This document shows positions 28,595 through 38,086 of a stretch of 64,000 bases of DNA, piece by piece; the stretch's first letter is position 1, and each line of letters begins with the position of its first letter. This DNA comes from Limnohabitans sp. (GTDB lineage: Bacteria > Bacteroidota > Bacteroidia > Flavobacteriales > Flavobacteriaceae), in NCBI GenBank assembly GCA_030053945.1, contig JASGCW010000001.1, forward strand, positions 113,074-177,073, in the 5' to 3' direction. The notes under the pieces are model-generated. The model was not told the origin of the DNA. It did not search any database and saw only the letters and a list, made by a program, of their open reading frames with translations. A program made the position numbers and the translations under genes.

Positions 28595-29120
28595 AAAAAT
28601 AATTGCCTTTGGTGCTTCATCAAGCAAAACTTCAATTAACAAACAATTAGCGACTTACACTGCAAATCTTTTTGAAAATGTTTCGGTAGAAGTTTTAGAT
28701 TTAAACGATTACGAAATGCCAATTTTTTCCGTTGACAAGGAAAAAGAAAACGGAATGCATCCGCTTGCCAAAGAATTTTATACAAAAATTGGATCTGCAG
28801 ATTTATTAATCATCTCCTTAGCAGAACATAACGGAAATTATTCGTCGGCTTTTAAAAATATATTAGATTGGACATCAAGAATTAACGCCAAAACATTTCA
28901 AGAAAAGCCAGTATTACTATTAGCTACATCACCTGGAGCACGTGGCGGAAGCTCTGTACTAGAAATTGCGAATCAACGATTTCCTTTTCAGGGCGCTGTC
29001 GTTAAAGGAAGTTTTTCTTTACCAAGTTTTAATGATAATTTTGATAGTACTAAAGCAGAAATTACTAATTTAGAGTACAAACAAAAATTAAATAATTTGG
29101 TTGCTCAAATTGACTTTTAA
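28587..29120 (+). CDS. NADPH-dependent FMN reductase family protein
   Basis: IIAFGASSSKTSINKQLATY; LLISLAEHNGNYSSAFKNILDW. Confidence 0.88.
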   Translation: MTKKIIAFGASSSKTSINKQLATYTANLFENVSVEVLDLNDYEMPIFSVDKEKENGMHPLAKEFYTKIGSADLLIISLAEHNGNYSSAFKNILDWTSRINAKTFQEKPVLLLATSPGARGGSSVLEIANQRFPFQGAVVKGSFSLPSFNDNFDSTKAEITNLEYKQKLNNLVAQIDF

Positions 29121-29129
29121 TACATTTTT

Positions 29130-29522
29130 ATGAATTCCGAAATTCTTAATTACAATGACAAACAATTGCCTGAAGACAAGTCAATTTGCGATGCTTTGTA
29201 TGAGATAATTTCAACTAATTTACCAGAATCAGAAAACAAAATTTGGCACGCACATCCTGTTTGGTTTTTGGATGGCAATCCTATTGTGGGTTATAGTAAA
29301 CAAAAAGCAGGCATCCGTCTAATGTTTTGGAGTGGTGCTAGTTTTGAAGAACCCGATTTAAAATCAGGATCTGGAAAATTCAAAGACGCTTCTATATTCT
29401 TCACCTCAGCATCACAAATAGAGCAAGATAAACTTAGAAGTTGGCTAGAAAAATCTCGAAACATTCAATGGGATTATAAAAATATTGTAAAAAGAAAAGG
29501 CGTTTTAGAACGTTTAAAATAA
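29130..29522 (+). CDS. DUF1801 (YdhG-like) domain protein
   Basis: EISTNLPESENKIWHAHPVWFLDGNPIVGYSKQKAGIRLMFWSG. Confidence 0.7.
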   Translation: MNSEILNYNDKQLPEDKSICDALYEIISTNLPESENKIWHAHPVWFLDGNPIVGYSKQKAGIRLMFWSGASFEEPDLKSGSGKFKDASIFFTSASQIEQDKLRSWLEKSRNIQWDYKNIVKRKGVLERLK

Positions 29523-29539
29523 AATACCAATAAATTTAT

Positions 29540-30133
29540 ATGAATCTACGTGAGGACTTAATAAAATACGTCAAAAAAATTATTGGAGACATTCCTGATG
29601 TAGAAGACATTGTACAAGATACTTTACTAATTAGTATTGAAAAAAGAAAAGATTTAATTGAAGAAAGCAAATATCAACAATGGGTTTTTAGAATTGCAAG
29701 AAATATATCTATTGATTTTTTAAAGAAGAACCAGAAGAAACTTCCACAAATAACAGATTTAGTATTTATAGAAGAAGGAAAAGAAAAACCAAACTCTTTC
29801 CTCGCTTTAGCAGAAGACAATAAGCATATTTATGATAAAGTAAAAGAAGATTTCTTAGAGAAAAATAAATCTCCGTTAGAAATCAAATCTTATTTTTCAG
29901 AAAATTACCCCGAAGTTTTATCTATTTCAGACAATTATTTTGAAGCTTTACTTTTAGCTGAATTCAAAGGTATTTCGCAACAAGATATTGCCGACCAACT
30001 TCAGTTACCATTACCAACCATCAAATCAAGAATTCAAAGAGCACGCCAAAAAATAAAAGACATCTTTTTAAAACGTTGTCAAATCGAATTAGATGCTCGT
30101 GGTGGTATTGTAAACTATAATTGTGAAAAATAA
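29540..30133 (+). CDS. RNA polymerase sigma factor, sigma-70 family (SigZ/ECF-like)
   Basis: DIVQDTLLISIEKRKDL, WVFRIARNISIDFLKKN, GISQQDIADQLQLPLPTIKSRIQRARQKI. Confidence 0.85.
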   Translation: MNLREDLIKYVKKIIGDIPDVEDIVQDTLLISIEKRKDLIEESKYQQWVFRIARNISIDFLKKNQKKLPQITDLVFIEEGKEKPNSFLALAEDNKHIYDKVKEDFLEKNKSPLEIKSYFSENYPEVLSISDNYFEALLLAEFKGISQQDIADQLQLPLPTIKSRIQRARQKIKDIFLKRCQIELDARGGIVNYNCEK

Positions 30134-30192
30134 TACAATCTAAATTGCATCTTTTTTTCATTTCATAGTCATTTATAAAAAATGATTTAACA

Positions 30193-31059
30193 ATGAAAAC
30201 ACTTATTCAAAATTTTGGCTTTTTTATTCTCTTATTTATTGCAACAGGATTGTTCTACTTTTATAATTACAATCCGTATGTTTATTATGGGGTTTTTGTG
30301 GGCTCTTTGCTTATCACATTTCTGCTTGAAAAAAAATATCCTTTTGAAGTCCAATGGACAAAAACAGATGCTAATCTCTGGCAAGATATTATGTATGCCA
30401 TAAGTACCATTTTTATCAGTCCAATTGCGAAGGTAGCTGTAACCTATATACTAGTCGCTATAAACATACAAGCATTTCATCTAACTCTTTTTTCTAATGC
30501 AATTCCATTTCCTTTAGTAATTCTCACTGGCTTGTTATTATCTGGTTTCCTTCCCTATTGGCATCATAGATTATCACATACAAAAAGCTCATTGCTTTGG
30601 AAAATACACGCAATACATCATTCTCCAGACAAAATTTATTGGCTAAATGGTTTTAGATTACATCCTATAAATGCTTTTCTAACTGCTTTTTTGAGTTTAA
30701 TTCCTCTTCAAATATTAGGCTTTTCAAAAGAAAGCATTTTATTAGTAAGTTTTATAAACAACTATGTAGCCATACTTAATCATACCAATATAAACTTCAA
30801 ATTAGGAGCGTTTAATTATATATTCAACATGAATGAAGTACACCGTTGGCATCATTCAAATATTGAGACTGAAGGAAATAGCAATTATAGCAGTGGAGCA
30901 CTAGTTTTTTGGGATCTACTCTTTAATAGTTTTTACCTACCTCAGAGATTATTTGAAATAAATCAAATTGGACTATTTGACTCTAGCAAAAAAATATTTC
31001 CGAAAAAATTAATTAGCCAGCTAATTTTTCCATTTAAATTGAATCAAAAAGACTCATAA
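30193..31059 (+). CDS. Sterol desaturase / fatty acid hydroxylase family protein
   Basis: Histidine motifs HHRLSH, HAIHHS, HRWHHS. Confidence 0.88.
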   Translation: MKTLIQNFGFFILLFIATGLFYFYNYNPYVYYGVFVGSLLITFLLEKKYPFEVQWTKTDANLWQDIMYAISTIFISPIAKVAVTYILVAINIQAFHLTLFSNAIPFPLVILTGLLLSGFLPYWHHRLSHTKSSLLWKIHAIHHSPDKIYWLNGFRLHPINAFLTAFLSLIPLQILGFSKESILLVSFINNYVAILNHTNINFKLGAFNYIFNMNEVHRWHHSNIETEGNSNYSSGALVFWDLLFNSFYLPQRLFEINQIGLFDSSKKIFPKKLISQLIFPFKLNQKDS

Positions 31060-31113
31060 TTATAATTGCAAACGATACTAAAACCATTTTCTAAAGCTTG
31101 TGTAAATGTTTTA

Positions 31114-31142
31114 TTACCTGACAGGTTTGAAATCTGTCAGGC
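31114..31142. terminator. Hairpin between convergent genes, probable bidirectional terminator
   Basis: TACCTGACAGGTTT-ga-AATCTGTCAGGCA; related to the 16127-16168 hairpin. Confidence 0.55.
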
Positions 31143-31150
31143 ATAAAAAC

Positions 31151-32776
31151 TTATTTATTTATCGATAAATTCTTAAAGCTAGAAACATCAATCACTTCCT
31201 CTGTATCAGAATCAAAAGAAATTTCAACTTGATCACCAACGCGTGTAATGGGTAACTCATTTGATAATTGTGACGAACCAATAAAAATTTTGGCTTCACC
31301 TTCAATTGTGAAATAGTAAAAACTATTCCCATTTTTTATATCACTTTGAATACGGGTTACTGTTGCTTTTACTAATTTTTTATTTACCTGTGTATCTGGT
31401 TTAATGGTATTTCCAGACATATTATAAGCATTTTTATAAGCCATCAAAGTTTCTCTCATTGTATTTCCAACACCTACAATCGTATAATCGTTTATAGAAA
31501 CCATAGCAAACATTTTTACCAACCCTCCTTTATCCTTTAATGTCATTACATAGGTTGGAATATTGTTGATATTGTAAGGTATAGGCAACGAAGCATTATA
31601 TCCCTTCTCTTGCACCTTTCCTTGTGCCGAACTTTGAGCTGCATATTCTGTTGCTCCGCTTTGCTTATAAAAAGTGGTTTTCTTAGTTCTTGTATCTACC
31701 AACACAAAACCTACTGCCGATTCATCTTTCCCAACTGAGGTTATACCAGTGTACCAATATGATTTGTTATCTTTTCCATAAACTAGCGCCATACCTTCAG
31801 TGATTTGTAATTTATCTGAGTTAGAAAAATTCCAATATCCGTGTACTAATTCTCCCCAATCATTTAATTGCTCTTCTATAAAGTCTATAGGTTGAATACG
31901 ATCTACCCACTTAGGAGTATTTTCAATTGAATAATCTTTTATTTCCCCAGTTTGAGCATCTACGACTACTACACCAGTTGCATCATTCCCGCTAAAACCA
32001 ATTTTCTTTTCGTACTTAGTAACTACCCAATAAGGCTTCCCGTTATCATCTATTTCAAAAGAAAAATCAGTAAGCCCTACTGTAGTATATCCATTCATAT
32101 AAATATGACGTTTAAGATTACTACCGAAATATGCAGAAGGTTGAAACTTAATTCTGATTTGATTTTTTTCTAAATTTTGAATTAACTTCACATCTCGCTC
32201 ATTTGTTGCCGAAACCATTACGTATCCTGACGTACCTTGACTGTTATTCAACCATTTGAAAAAACCAGAATGTAATAAAGGGGCTACCCAATACAACTTT
32301 TTATTTACCTGCTGGATACAAAACTCTCCTAGATGTACTTGGCTTCCTAAAGCTGGTTGTGAGCCTAAAATCTTTTCACCTAACAAATAAGCTAAGTCTT
32401 CATCAACAACTCGAATTTCATCCATTGAAATTGGAGCGATATGATTAGAAATTTTGTCCCCATTATCAACTTTTCCAATTAAACTTTGGTATTCTTTTGT
32501 TCTAAATAATGCCGAACTAAAAATAGGTAAAATGAAAATATATAAAAGTAAAACCCCAATAAGATACTTTTTCCAGTTAGCTGGCCCTTTTAAAACCTTA
32601 AATTGCTTTCCATCATTACTTACTTGAAAAGAAATGAAAAATAAAGATGTTAGTAGCAATAAAATCAAAAAAATTATTGGTAATTTAACAAAACCATACC
32701 CAATAACTGGAAGTGTAAAGTAAAATATTAGCACACCAATTATAAAAAGTGAAAATGACTTAAAAAATGTTTTCAT
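31151..32776 (-). CDS. Hypothetical membrane protein
   Basis: 541 aa, N-terminal TM helices, large extracytoplasmic region. Confidence 0.6.
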   Translation of the reverse strand: MKTFFKSFSLFIIGVLIFYFTLPVIGYGFVKLPIIFLILLLLTSLFFISFQVSNDGKQFKVLKGPANWKKYLIGVLLLYIFILPIFSSALFRTKEYQSLIGKVDNGDKISNHIAPISMDEIRVVDEDLAYLLGEKILGSQPALGSQVHLGEFCIQQVNKKLYWVAPLLHSGFFKWLNNSQGTSGYVMVSATNERDVKLIQNLEKNQIRIKFQPSAYFGSNLKRHIYMNGYTTVGLTDFSFEIDDNGKPYWVVTKYEKKIGFSGNDATGVVVVDAQTGEIKDYSIENTPKWVDRIQPIDFIEEQLNDWGELVHGYWNFSNSDKLQITEGMALVYGKDNKSYWYTGITSVGKDESAVGFVLVDTRTKKTTFYKQSGATEYAAQSSAQGKVQEKGYNASLPIPYNINNIPTYVMTLKDKGGLVKMFAMVSINDYTIVGVGNTMRETLMAYKNAYNMSGNTIKPDTQVNKKLVKATVTRIQSDIKNGNSFYYFTIEGEAKIFIGSSQLSNELPITRVGDQVEISFDSDTEEVIDVSSFKNLSINK

Positions 32777-32886
32777 TCGTTATGTTTATTTATACATATT
32801 CTTAGTCAACATATTTTACTAAATGTTACAATTCTTTATTTACAAAACACATAAAAAAACATCTAGATTTCCTAGAGGCTTGAATT

Positions 32887-33276
32887 TTAAAATTTCCCAG
32901 CTATCTTAGCTGCTAGTTCTTGAAACTCTTCTGGCGAAAGTTTTACTTTTTGTTGAAAACGCATCTCATCCATATTATTCAACGGGATAAGGTGTACGTG
33001 TGCGTGCGGCACCTCTAGCCCTATTACAGCCATACCAACACGCTTACAAGACACCGCTTTTTCTAATGCTATAGCTACTTTTTTTGAAAATGACATTAAT
33101 CCTAGATAAAGTTCATCTTCGATATCAAAAATCTTATCTATTTCCTCTTTAGGAATACAAAGAGTATGCCCTTTAGCATTAGGATTTACATCCAAAAAGG
33201 CTAAATAATTATCATCCTCTGCTATTTTGTAACAAGGAATTTCTCCATTTACAATTTTTGTGAATATCGATGCCAT
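32887..33276 (-). CDS. HIT family protein
   Basis: MASIFTKIVNGEIPCYKIAEDD; HAHVHLIPL triad. Confidence 0.93.
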   Translation of the reverse strand: MASIFTKIVNGEIPCYKIAEDDNYLAFLDVNPNAKGHTLCIPKEEIDKIFDIEDELYLGLMSFSKKVAIALEKAVSCKRVGMAVIGLEVPHAHVHLIPLNNMDEMRFQQKVKLSPEEFQELAAKIAGKF

Positions 33277-33283
33277 ATTTCGA

Positions 33284-33760
33284 TTAATCTCTTGTTAATT
33301 CCAAAATTTCAAATTTCAATACTCCATTAGGGACTTGGATTTCGGCTATTTCACCAACAGATTTACCCAATAATCCTTTACCAATAGGAGAAGTAACTGA
33401 AATTTTATTTCTTTTCAGATCCGCTTCGCTTTCAGCAACTAACTGATAAGTAAGCTCCATACCATTAGTTTGATTCTTAATTTTAACATACGAAAGCACT
33501 AATGCTTTTGAAGTATCTAACTGAGACTCATCTATAAGTCTAGCATTAGCATATAATTCTTCCATTTTAGAGATTTTCATCTCTAATAATCCTTGTGCTT
33601 CTTTTGCAGCATCATATTCTGCATTTTCAGATAAATCTCCTTTATCTCTTGCCTCGGCAATAGCTTCTGACGCTTTAGGACGTTCGATATTTTTTAAATA
33701 ATCTAACTCTTCTTTTAGTTTTTTTAATCCTGCGGCTGTGTAATAAGATACTGTGCTCAT
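33284..33760 (-). CDS. greA: Transcription elongation factor GreA
   Basis: YYTAAGLKKLKEELDYLKNIERPKASEAIAEARDKGDLSENAEYDAAKEAQ. Confidence 0.95.
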   Translation of the reverse strand: MSTVSYYTAAGLKKLKEELDYLKNIERPKASEAIAEARDKGDLSENAEYDAAKEAQGLLEMKISKMEELYANARLIDESQLDTSKALVLSYVKIKNQTNGMELTYQLVAESEADLKRNKISVTSPIGKGLLGKSVGEIAEIQVPNGVLKFEILELTRD

Positions 33761-33925
33761 AACTTCATTATTTACTTAAAATAGAAAAAATCCCTTTATA
33801 TCGGGATTTCTTTTGTATCAAAGATACTTTTATTTTTATTTAGTTTGTAATATTACTATTTTTACTTTCGTTATACAAATGTAATTAATTTAAATTTGTT
33901 CCCCCAATACAATTCAAAATTTTAG

Positions 33926-34348
33926 ATGAAAAAACATATTACATTACTATTCCTTTGTCTCTTAATTATTTCTTGTCAGAAAGATAGCCCTGTGACAAAT
34001 AATCAATACTTACAAAATGTTTCATTTGCAAAAGAAATAAACACTGCACTACCGTCTTATAACAATTTGCAATACCCAAGTAATCCAGTTTTGATTAGGG
34101 ATGCTGGAGCTGGTATACAAGGAATTATTGTAATGAAAGTAGGCGAAAACGATTACCGTGCTTGGGAAGCCAGTTGCCCAAACGAATACCCAACCGATTG
34201 CACAAAATTATCTATTAGCGGACTCAGTGCTAAATGCTTATGTGACAATTCCGAATATAACCTCTTTACTGGTGACGGAGGCAAACAATATGGACTAAAA
34301 GCTTATCGCGTTGAAATAAATGGCGCTATAATACGAGTTTACAATTAA
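33926..34348 (+). CDS. Rieske-like lipoprotein lacking canonical His ligands
   Basis: Lipobox LLIISC; SCPNEYP and KCLCDNSEYNLFTGDGG in Rieske-like positions. Confidence 0.7.
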   Translation: MKKHITLLFLCLLIISCQKDSPVTNNQYLQNVSFAKEINTALPSYNNLQYPSNPVLIRDAGAGIQGIIVMKVGENDYRAWEASCPNEYPTDCTKLSISGLSAKCLCDNSEYNLFTGDGGKQYGLKAYRVEINGAIIRVYN

Positions 34349-34380
34349 AAAGGGAAGCATTGCAATGCTTCCCTTTTTAA
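34345..34380. terminator. Bidirectional terminator, perfect 36-bp palindrome
   Basis: TTAAAAAGGGAAGCATTGCAATGCTTCCCTTTTTAA between convergent genes. Confidence 0.9.
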
Positions 34381-34381
34381 T

Positions 34382-36649
34382 TTAGAATTTTAAAGTCATT
34401 CCAATTATAAAATTAATTCCTGCTTGAGGATAATAGAAATTTTCTGTTATGGCATTATCTGTTGAACCTGAAGGTCTATAATAATAACTATAAGTATAAC
34501 CATTAGATTCATACATTCTATTAAAAAGATTGTTGACCAACAAATTGAAATTAATTTCTTTTATCCATTTTGGTTTCCAAGCATAAGAAATTACAAAATT
34601 AGATGTACTGTATCCATCAATCATTCTAGTTTTATTTGAAGTATTGTCTAGATATTGACTATCTACATATTTAATTAAATATTGTAAATCCAAGTTTTTT
34701 ATTGGTGTATATGTCAATGAACCTCCAGAAATCAAACTTGGCGAGAAAGAAATATCGGTATCTTCATATTTTGTTATAACAGTAAAATAAGACTCATCAT
34801 AAGTCACAGGGTCATATTGAGTATCCGCTACTTTGTAATCAAATGACTTAATTTTATTTTGACTTAATGTCGCATTAGCTCCAACTTTTAAATTTTTCAA
34901 AATTTTCGCAGAAATCATAACTTCAAGCCCCATTCGGTAACTTTCTCCAACATTTTCACGAATTGGACCACCTGTATCGTCAATTGCTCCAGTTAACACT
35001 AACTGATTTTTATAATCCATATAGTATCCGTTTAGATTAAAACTATAATTGTTATTTTTAAATCTATACCCTAATTCGTAATCTATAAGTTTTTCGGCAT
35101 TGGGTTCCACAGGATTTTTTGTTAAATCATCGCGATTAGGTTCCTTATTTGCAACCGAAACCGAACCGTATAATGAATTATAATCATCAATTAGATAGGT
35201 TAAACCTGCTTTAGGGTTGAAAAAATGATAGGTTTTATTGACATTGAATTTCTTTAAATCTCCATTCATTCCGTTTGCGGAATAATCTACTCTTCGAGCT
35301 TGGACATCTCCAAATACAATTAACGTTTTAGCAATAGTGTAATCTGCTTTTAGAAATGAAGAATAATCTTCTTTTAACCCATCTGCTCTATAATATTCAG
35401 CATCTTTTGTCACAGCTACAGGAAACGAATTCCAAATTATTTGTCCAAAATGATTCCCAACATATCTGTTATAACCTCCGCCCAGATTAACATTCCAATT
35501 TTGTTTCTGATAATTCAATGAATAAACAAACGCATAAAAATCGTTATCCAACCATTTTCTCAAAACCACATCTCCTTTTACACTTCCGTTTGAGGATTCA
35601 GGAAAATATTTCTTCAGTTTTTTATCACTTTTAAAGTCTTCATAAAACCCTTTCCCTTTTGTATAATTTCCCGAAATAGAAAGATTTAAATTTTCAGTAA
35701 ATTGATGTGCAAAATGAAGCTGATAATGATTTTGCCCATAATTATCAACCTGATCTTTATAGGTATAATAATTATAAGTTCTACCTGAATTTAAAAGATT
35801 AGCGGCTTCTTCTGGTGTTGAATAATTTCTATCTATAAAAGCTTGGATTCCTACCAAATCACCCCTAACAACCGCTTCAGGTGTACCATACCAAGACTGG
35901 TAGGTTATTTCCTTTCCACCAAAAACTATAGCTTTTACTGAAGTTTTATTTCCTACAAATCCTGCTTCACCATAAAACGATTTCAAATCGGAAGTAGCTC
36001 TATCAATATAACCGTTACTTGCAATTTTAGACAATCGTCCTTCTACATAAAACCCATTTTTGATTCCGCTACCTATACTAAATGTATGCTTTCTAGTTCC
36101 AAAAGAGCCTATAGAATTAGAAATGGTAGCATATCCTTTTTCAGATGGTTTTAAAGTTCTTAAATTTAAACTTGCTCCAAAAGCTCCAGTACCATTAGTG
36201 GAAGTTCCTGCTCCTCTTTGCAACTGAATATCTTCTACAGAAGAAGCAAAATCAGGCATATTTACCCAAAAGGTACCATGACTTTCAGCATCATTATATG
36301 GAATTCCGTTTAAGGTAACATTTACACGTGTAGCATCACTACCACGCACACGTAAACCTGTGTAACCCACTCCTAATCCAGCATCGGAAGTTGTTACTAC
36401 TGAAGGCATTTGGTCTAACAAAATAGGTAAATCTTGACCCAAGTTGGTAGATTTTAATTCTTCTTTTTTTACTGTAGAGAAAGTAAAAGGTGATTTTTCT
36501 TTCAGTCGAGTCGAAGTAACCACTACCTCATCTAAAGCATTAACTTTTGCGCTGTCCTTCTTTTGTTCTTGAGCAAAAGAGACAAATGATAAAAAAAATA
36601 GAAAAAGACCAAAAAATGTCTTTGAACTTTTTTTGAATAAAGTGTTCAT
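34382..36649 (-). CDS. TonB-dependent receptor (predicted thiamin/thiamin-precursor transporter)
   Basis: Plug domain (LDEVVVTSTRLKEKSPF; GLRVRGSDATRVNVTLNGIPYNDAESHGTFW), beta-barrel C-terminus; TPP riboswitch upstream; start 36649. Confidence 0.88.
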   Translation of the reverse strand: MNTLFKKSSKTFFGLFLFFLSFVSFAQEQKKDSAKVNALDEVVVTSTRLKEKSPFTFSTVKKEELKSTNLGQDLPILLDQMPSVVTTSDAGLGVGYTGLRVRGSDATRVNVTLNGIPYNDAESHGTFWVNMPDFASSVEDIQLQRGAGTSTNGTGAFGASLNLRTLKPSEKGYATISNSIGSFGTRKHTFSIGSGIKNGFYVEGRLSKIASNGYIDRATSDLKSFYGEAGFVGNKTSVKAIVFGGKEITYQSWYGTPEAVVRGDLVGIQAFIDRNYSTPEEAANLLNSGRTYNYYTYKDQVDNYGQNHYQLHFAHQFTENLNLSISGNYTKGKGFYEDFKSDKKLKKYFPESSNGSVKGDVVLRKWLDNDFYAFVYSLNYQKQNWNVNLGGGYNRYVGNHFGQIIWNSFPVAVTKDAEYYRADGLKEDYSSFLKADYTIAKTLIVFGDVQARRVDYSANGMNGDLKKFNVNKTYHFFNPKAGLTYLIDDYNSLYGSVSVANKEPNRDDLTKNPVEPNAEKLIDYELGYRFKNNNYSFNLNGYYMDYKNQLVLTGAIDDTGGPIRENVGESYRMGLEVMISAKILKNLKVGANATLSQNKIKSFDYKVADTQYDPVTYDESYFTVITKYEDTDISFSPSLISGGSLTYTPIKNLDLQYLIKYVDSQYLDNTSNKTRMIDGYSTSNFVISYAWKPKWIKEINFNLLVNNLFNRMYESNGYTYSYYYRPSGSTDNAITENFYYPQAGINFIIGMTLKF

Positions 36650-36734
36650 TCGTAAAAATTTTACAAATAAAAGGGGCAATTATTCTATGTTATTAAAAAA
36701 TGAATTATCGACGCTAACTTCATTTCATCAGTTT

Positions 36735-36826
36735 TTGTCGCTCCCTTGGCAACATTACTTGCCCAGGTTCATTGGGTATAATCTCAGCTCGTAATTTAGA
36801 GCACCCCTTTGAGACGGCGCAAAGGT
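36735..36826 (-). ncRNA. TPP (THI-box) riboswitch
   Basis: Minus strand: GTCTCAAAGGGGTGCTCTAAATTACGAGCTGAGATTATACCCAATGAACCTGGGCAAGTAATGTTGCCAAGGGAGCGAC; CTGAGA and GAACCTG...GTAATG consensus blocks. Confidence 0.95.
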
Positions 36827-36877
36827 AAACAAAAGAAATAGCAAAAAACAACTTTCTTTATTTTTGAAATCTACAAT

Positions 36878-37639
36878 TTATACAACCTTATATTTTTCAA
36901 CTTTAAAAGTAGTTCCATCAAATTCTCCATAAGTATAGTAACCAATCCAATCGCCAAGGTTGATATATTTTGAATTTTCATTTAATTGAATCTCCATAGG
37001 CAAATGACGATGACCAAAAACAAAATAATCATAGTGTTTGGTTTCTAATTTTCTTTTCGCATACTGAACCAGCCACTCGTTTTCTTCTCCTAAAAACTTT
37101 ACATCAGCTTCACCTGAAATCAGTTTGTTTTTGACAGAGAGATATTGCGCAAGTTTAACACCTATATCTGGATGCAACCATCTGTACAACCATTTTGAAA
37201 AAGGATTGGTAAAAACTTTTTTCATTCGTTTATATCCTTTGTCACCAGGCCCTAAGCCATCTCCGTGACCTATTAAAAAAGTTTTTCCATTAAAAGTAAA
37301 TTCTTTTGTAGTATGATAAACAGGAATATTGAATTCTTTTTCAAAATAATCTTCCATCCACAAATCGTGATTTCCTACAAAAAAATAAATTGGAATTCCG
37401 CTATCAGTAATTTCGGCTAATTTACCTAAAACACGAACAAAACCTTTAGGGACAACAGTCTTATATTCAAACCAAAAATCAAACAAATCACCTAATAAAA
37501 AAATTGCTTCAGCATCTTCTTTTACTTCATCTAGCCAAGCCACAAATTTTAGTTCACGAGGAAAACTTATCTCTGGAGTTGGAGCCCCTAAATGTTGGTC
37601 ACTAGCGAAATATATTTTTTTGTTTGGTCCAATATTCAT
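36878..37639 (-). CDS. lpxH: UDP-2,3-diacylglucosamine diphosphatase
   Basis: KIYFASDQHLGAP, LLGDLFDFWFEYK, FFVGNHDLWM, HGDGLG, FGHRHLP. Confidence 0.88.
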   Translation of the reverse strand: MNIGPNKKIYFASDQHLGAPTPEISFPRELKFVAWLDEVKEDAEAIFLLGDLFDFWFEYKTVVPKGFVRVLGKLAEITDSGIPIYFFVGNHDLWMEDYFEKEFNIPVYHTTKEFTFNGKTFLIGHGDGLGPGDKGYKRMKKVFTNPFSKWLYRWLHPDIGVKLAQYLSVKNKLISGEADVKFLGEENEWLVQYAKRKLETKHYDYFVFGHRHLPMEIQLNENSKYINLGDWIGYYTYGEFDGTTFKVEKYKVV

Positions 37640-37807
37640 ATAAATTCAAATTGTGGTTACAAATATAGATTATTCCTATAAAAATACTCTTTGATATTTT
37701 TATAAGATAACTAATCAAAACATTTCAAATACTAATTAAAAAATACCGTTTACTCATTTAAACAGAACGTTCAAAAAAAGATTAGTATCTTTACATAAAT
37801 ATATTTA

Positions 37808-38039
37808 GTAACTTTTCAGCCAGTTAGATAAAATAACATAAATGACAAAATACAAATGAATCCCAATATTTTAATGATTCAAAAAGTAAAACATTTTGGA
37901 TATTCGACACTTTTTGTCCCGAAGTTTCGGAATTGAGATTTGTTTCTTTGAATTTATTTGTTTTTTGGGGTTTGCTATTTGGCATTTACGTTGTTTTGAT
38001 TTTTTTGTCAAGCGAATAAAGCTATAACTGAATAGTTAC
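37808..38039 (+). mobile_element. MITE-like element copy 5: 232 bp, near-perfect 12-bp TIRs, probable decayed target-site duplication
   Basis: GTAACTTTTCAG (37808-37819) / CTGAATAGTTAC (38028-38039); flanks ATATATTTA versus ATATATTAT. Confidence 0.75.
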
Positions 38040-38086
38040 ATATATTATTAGGATAATACATTTATAAAAATGAGAAAAAAACAACT

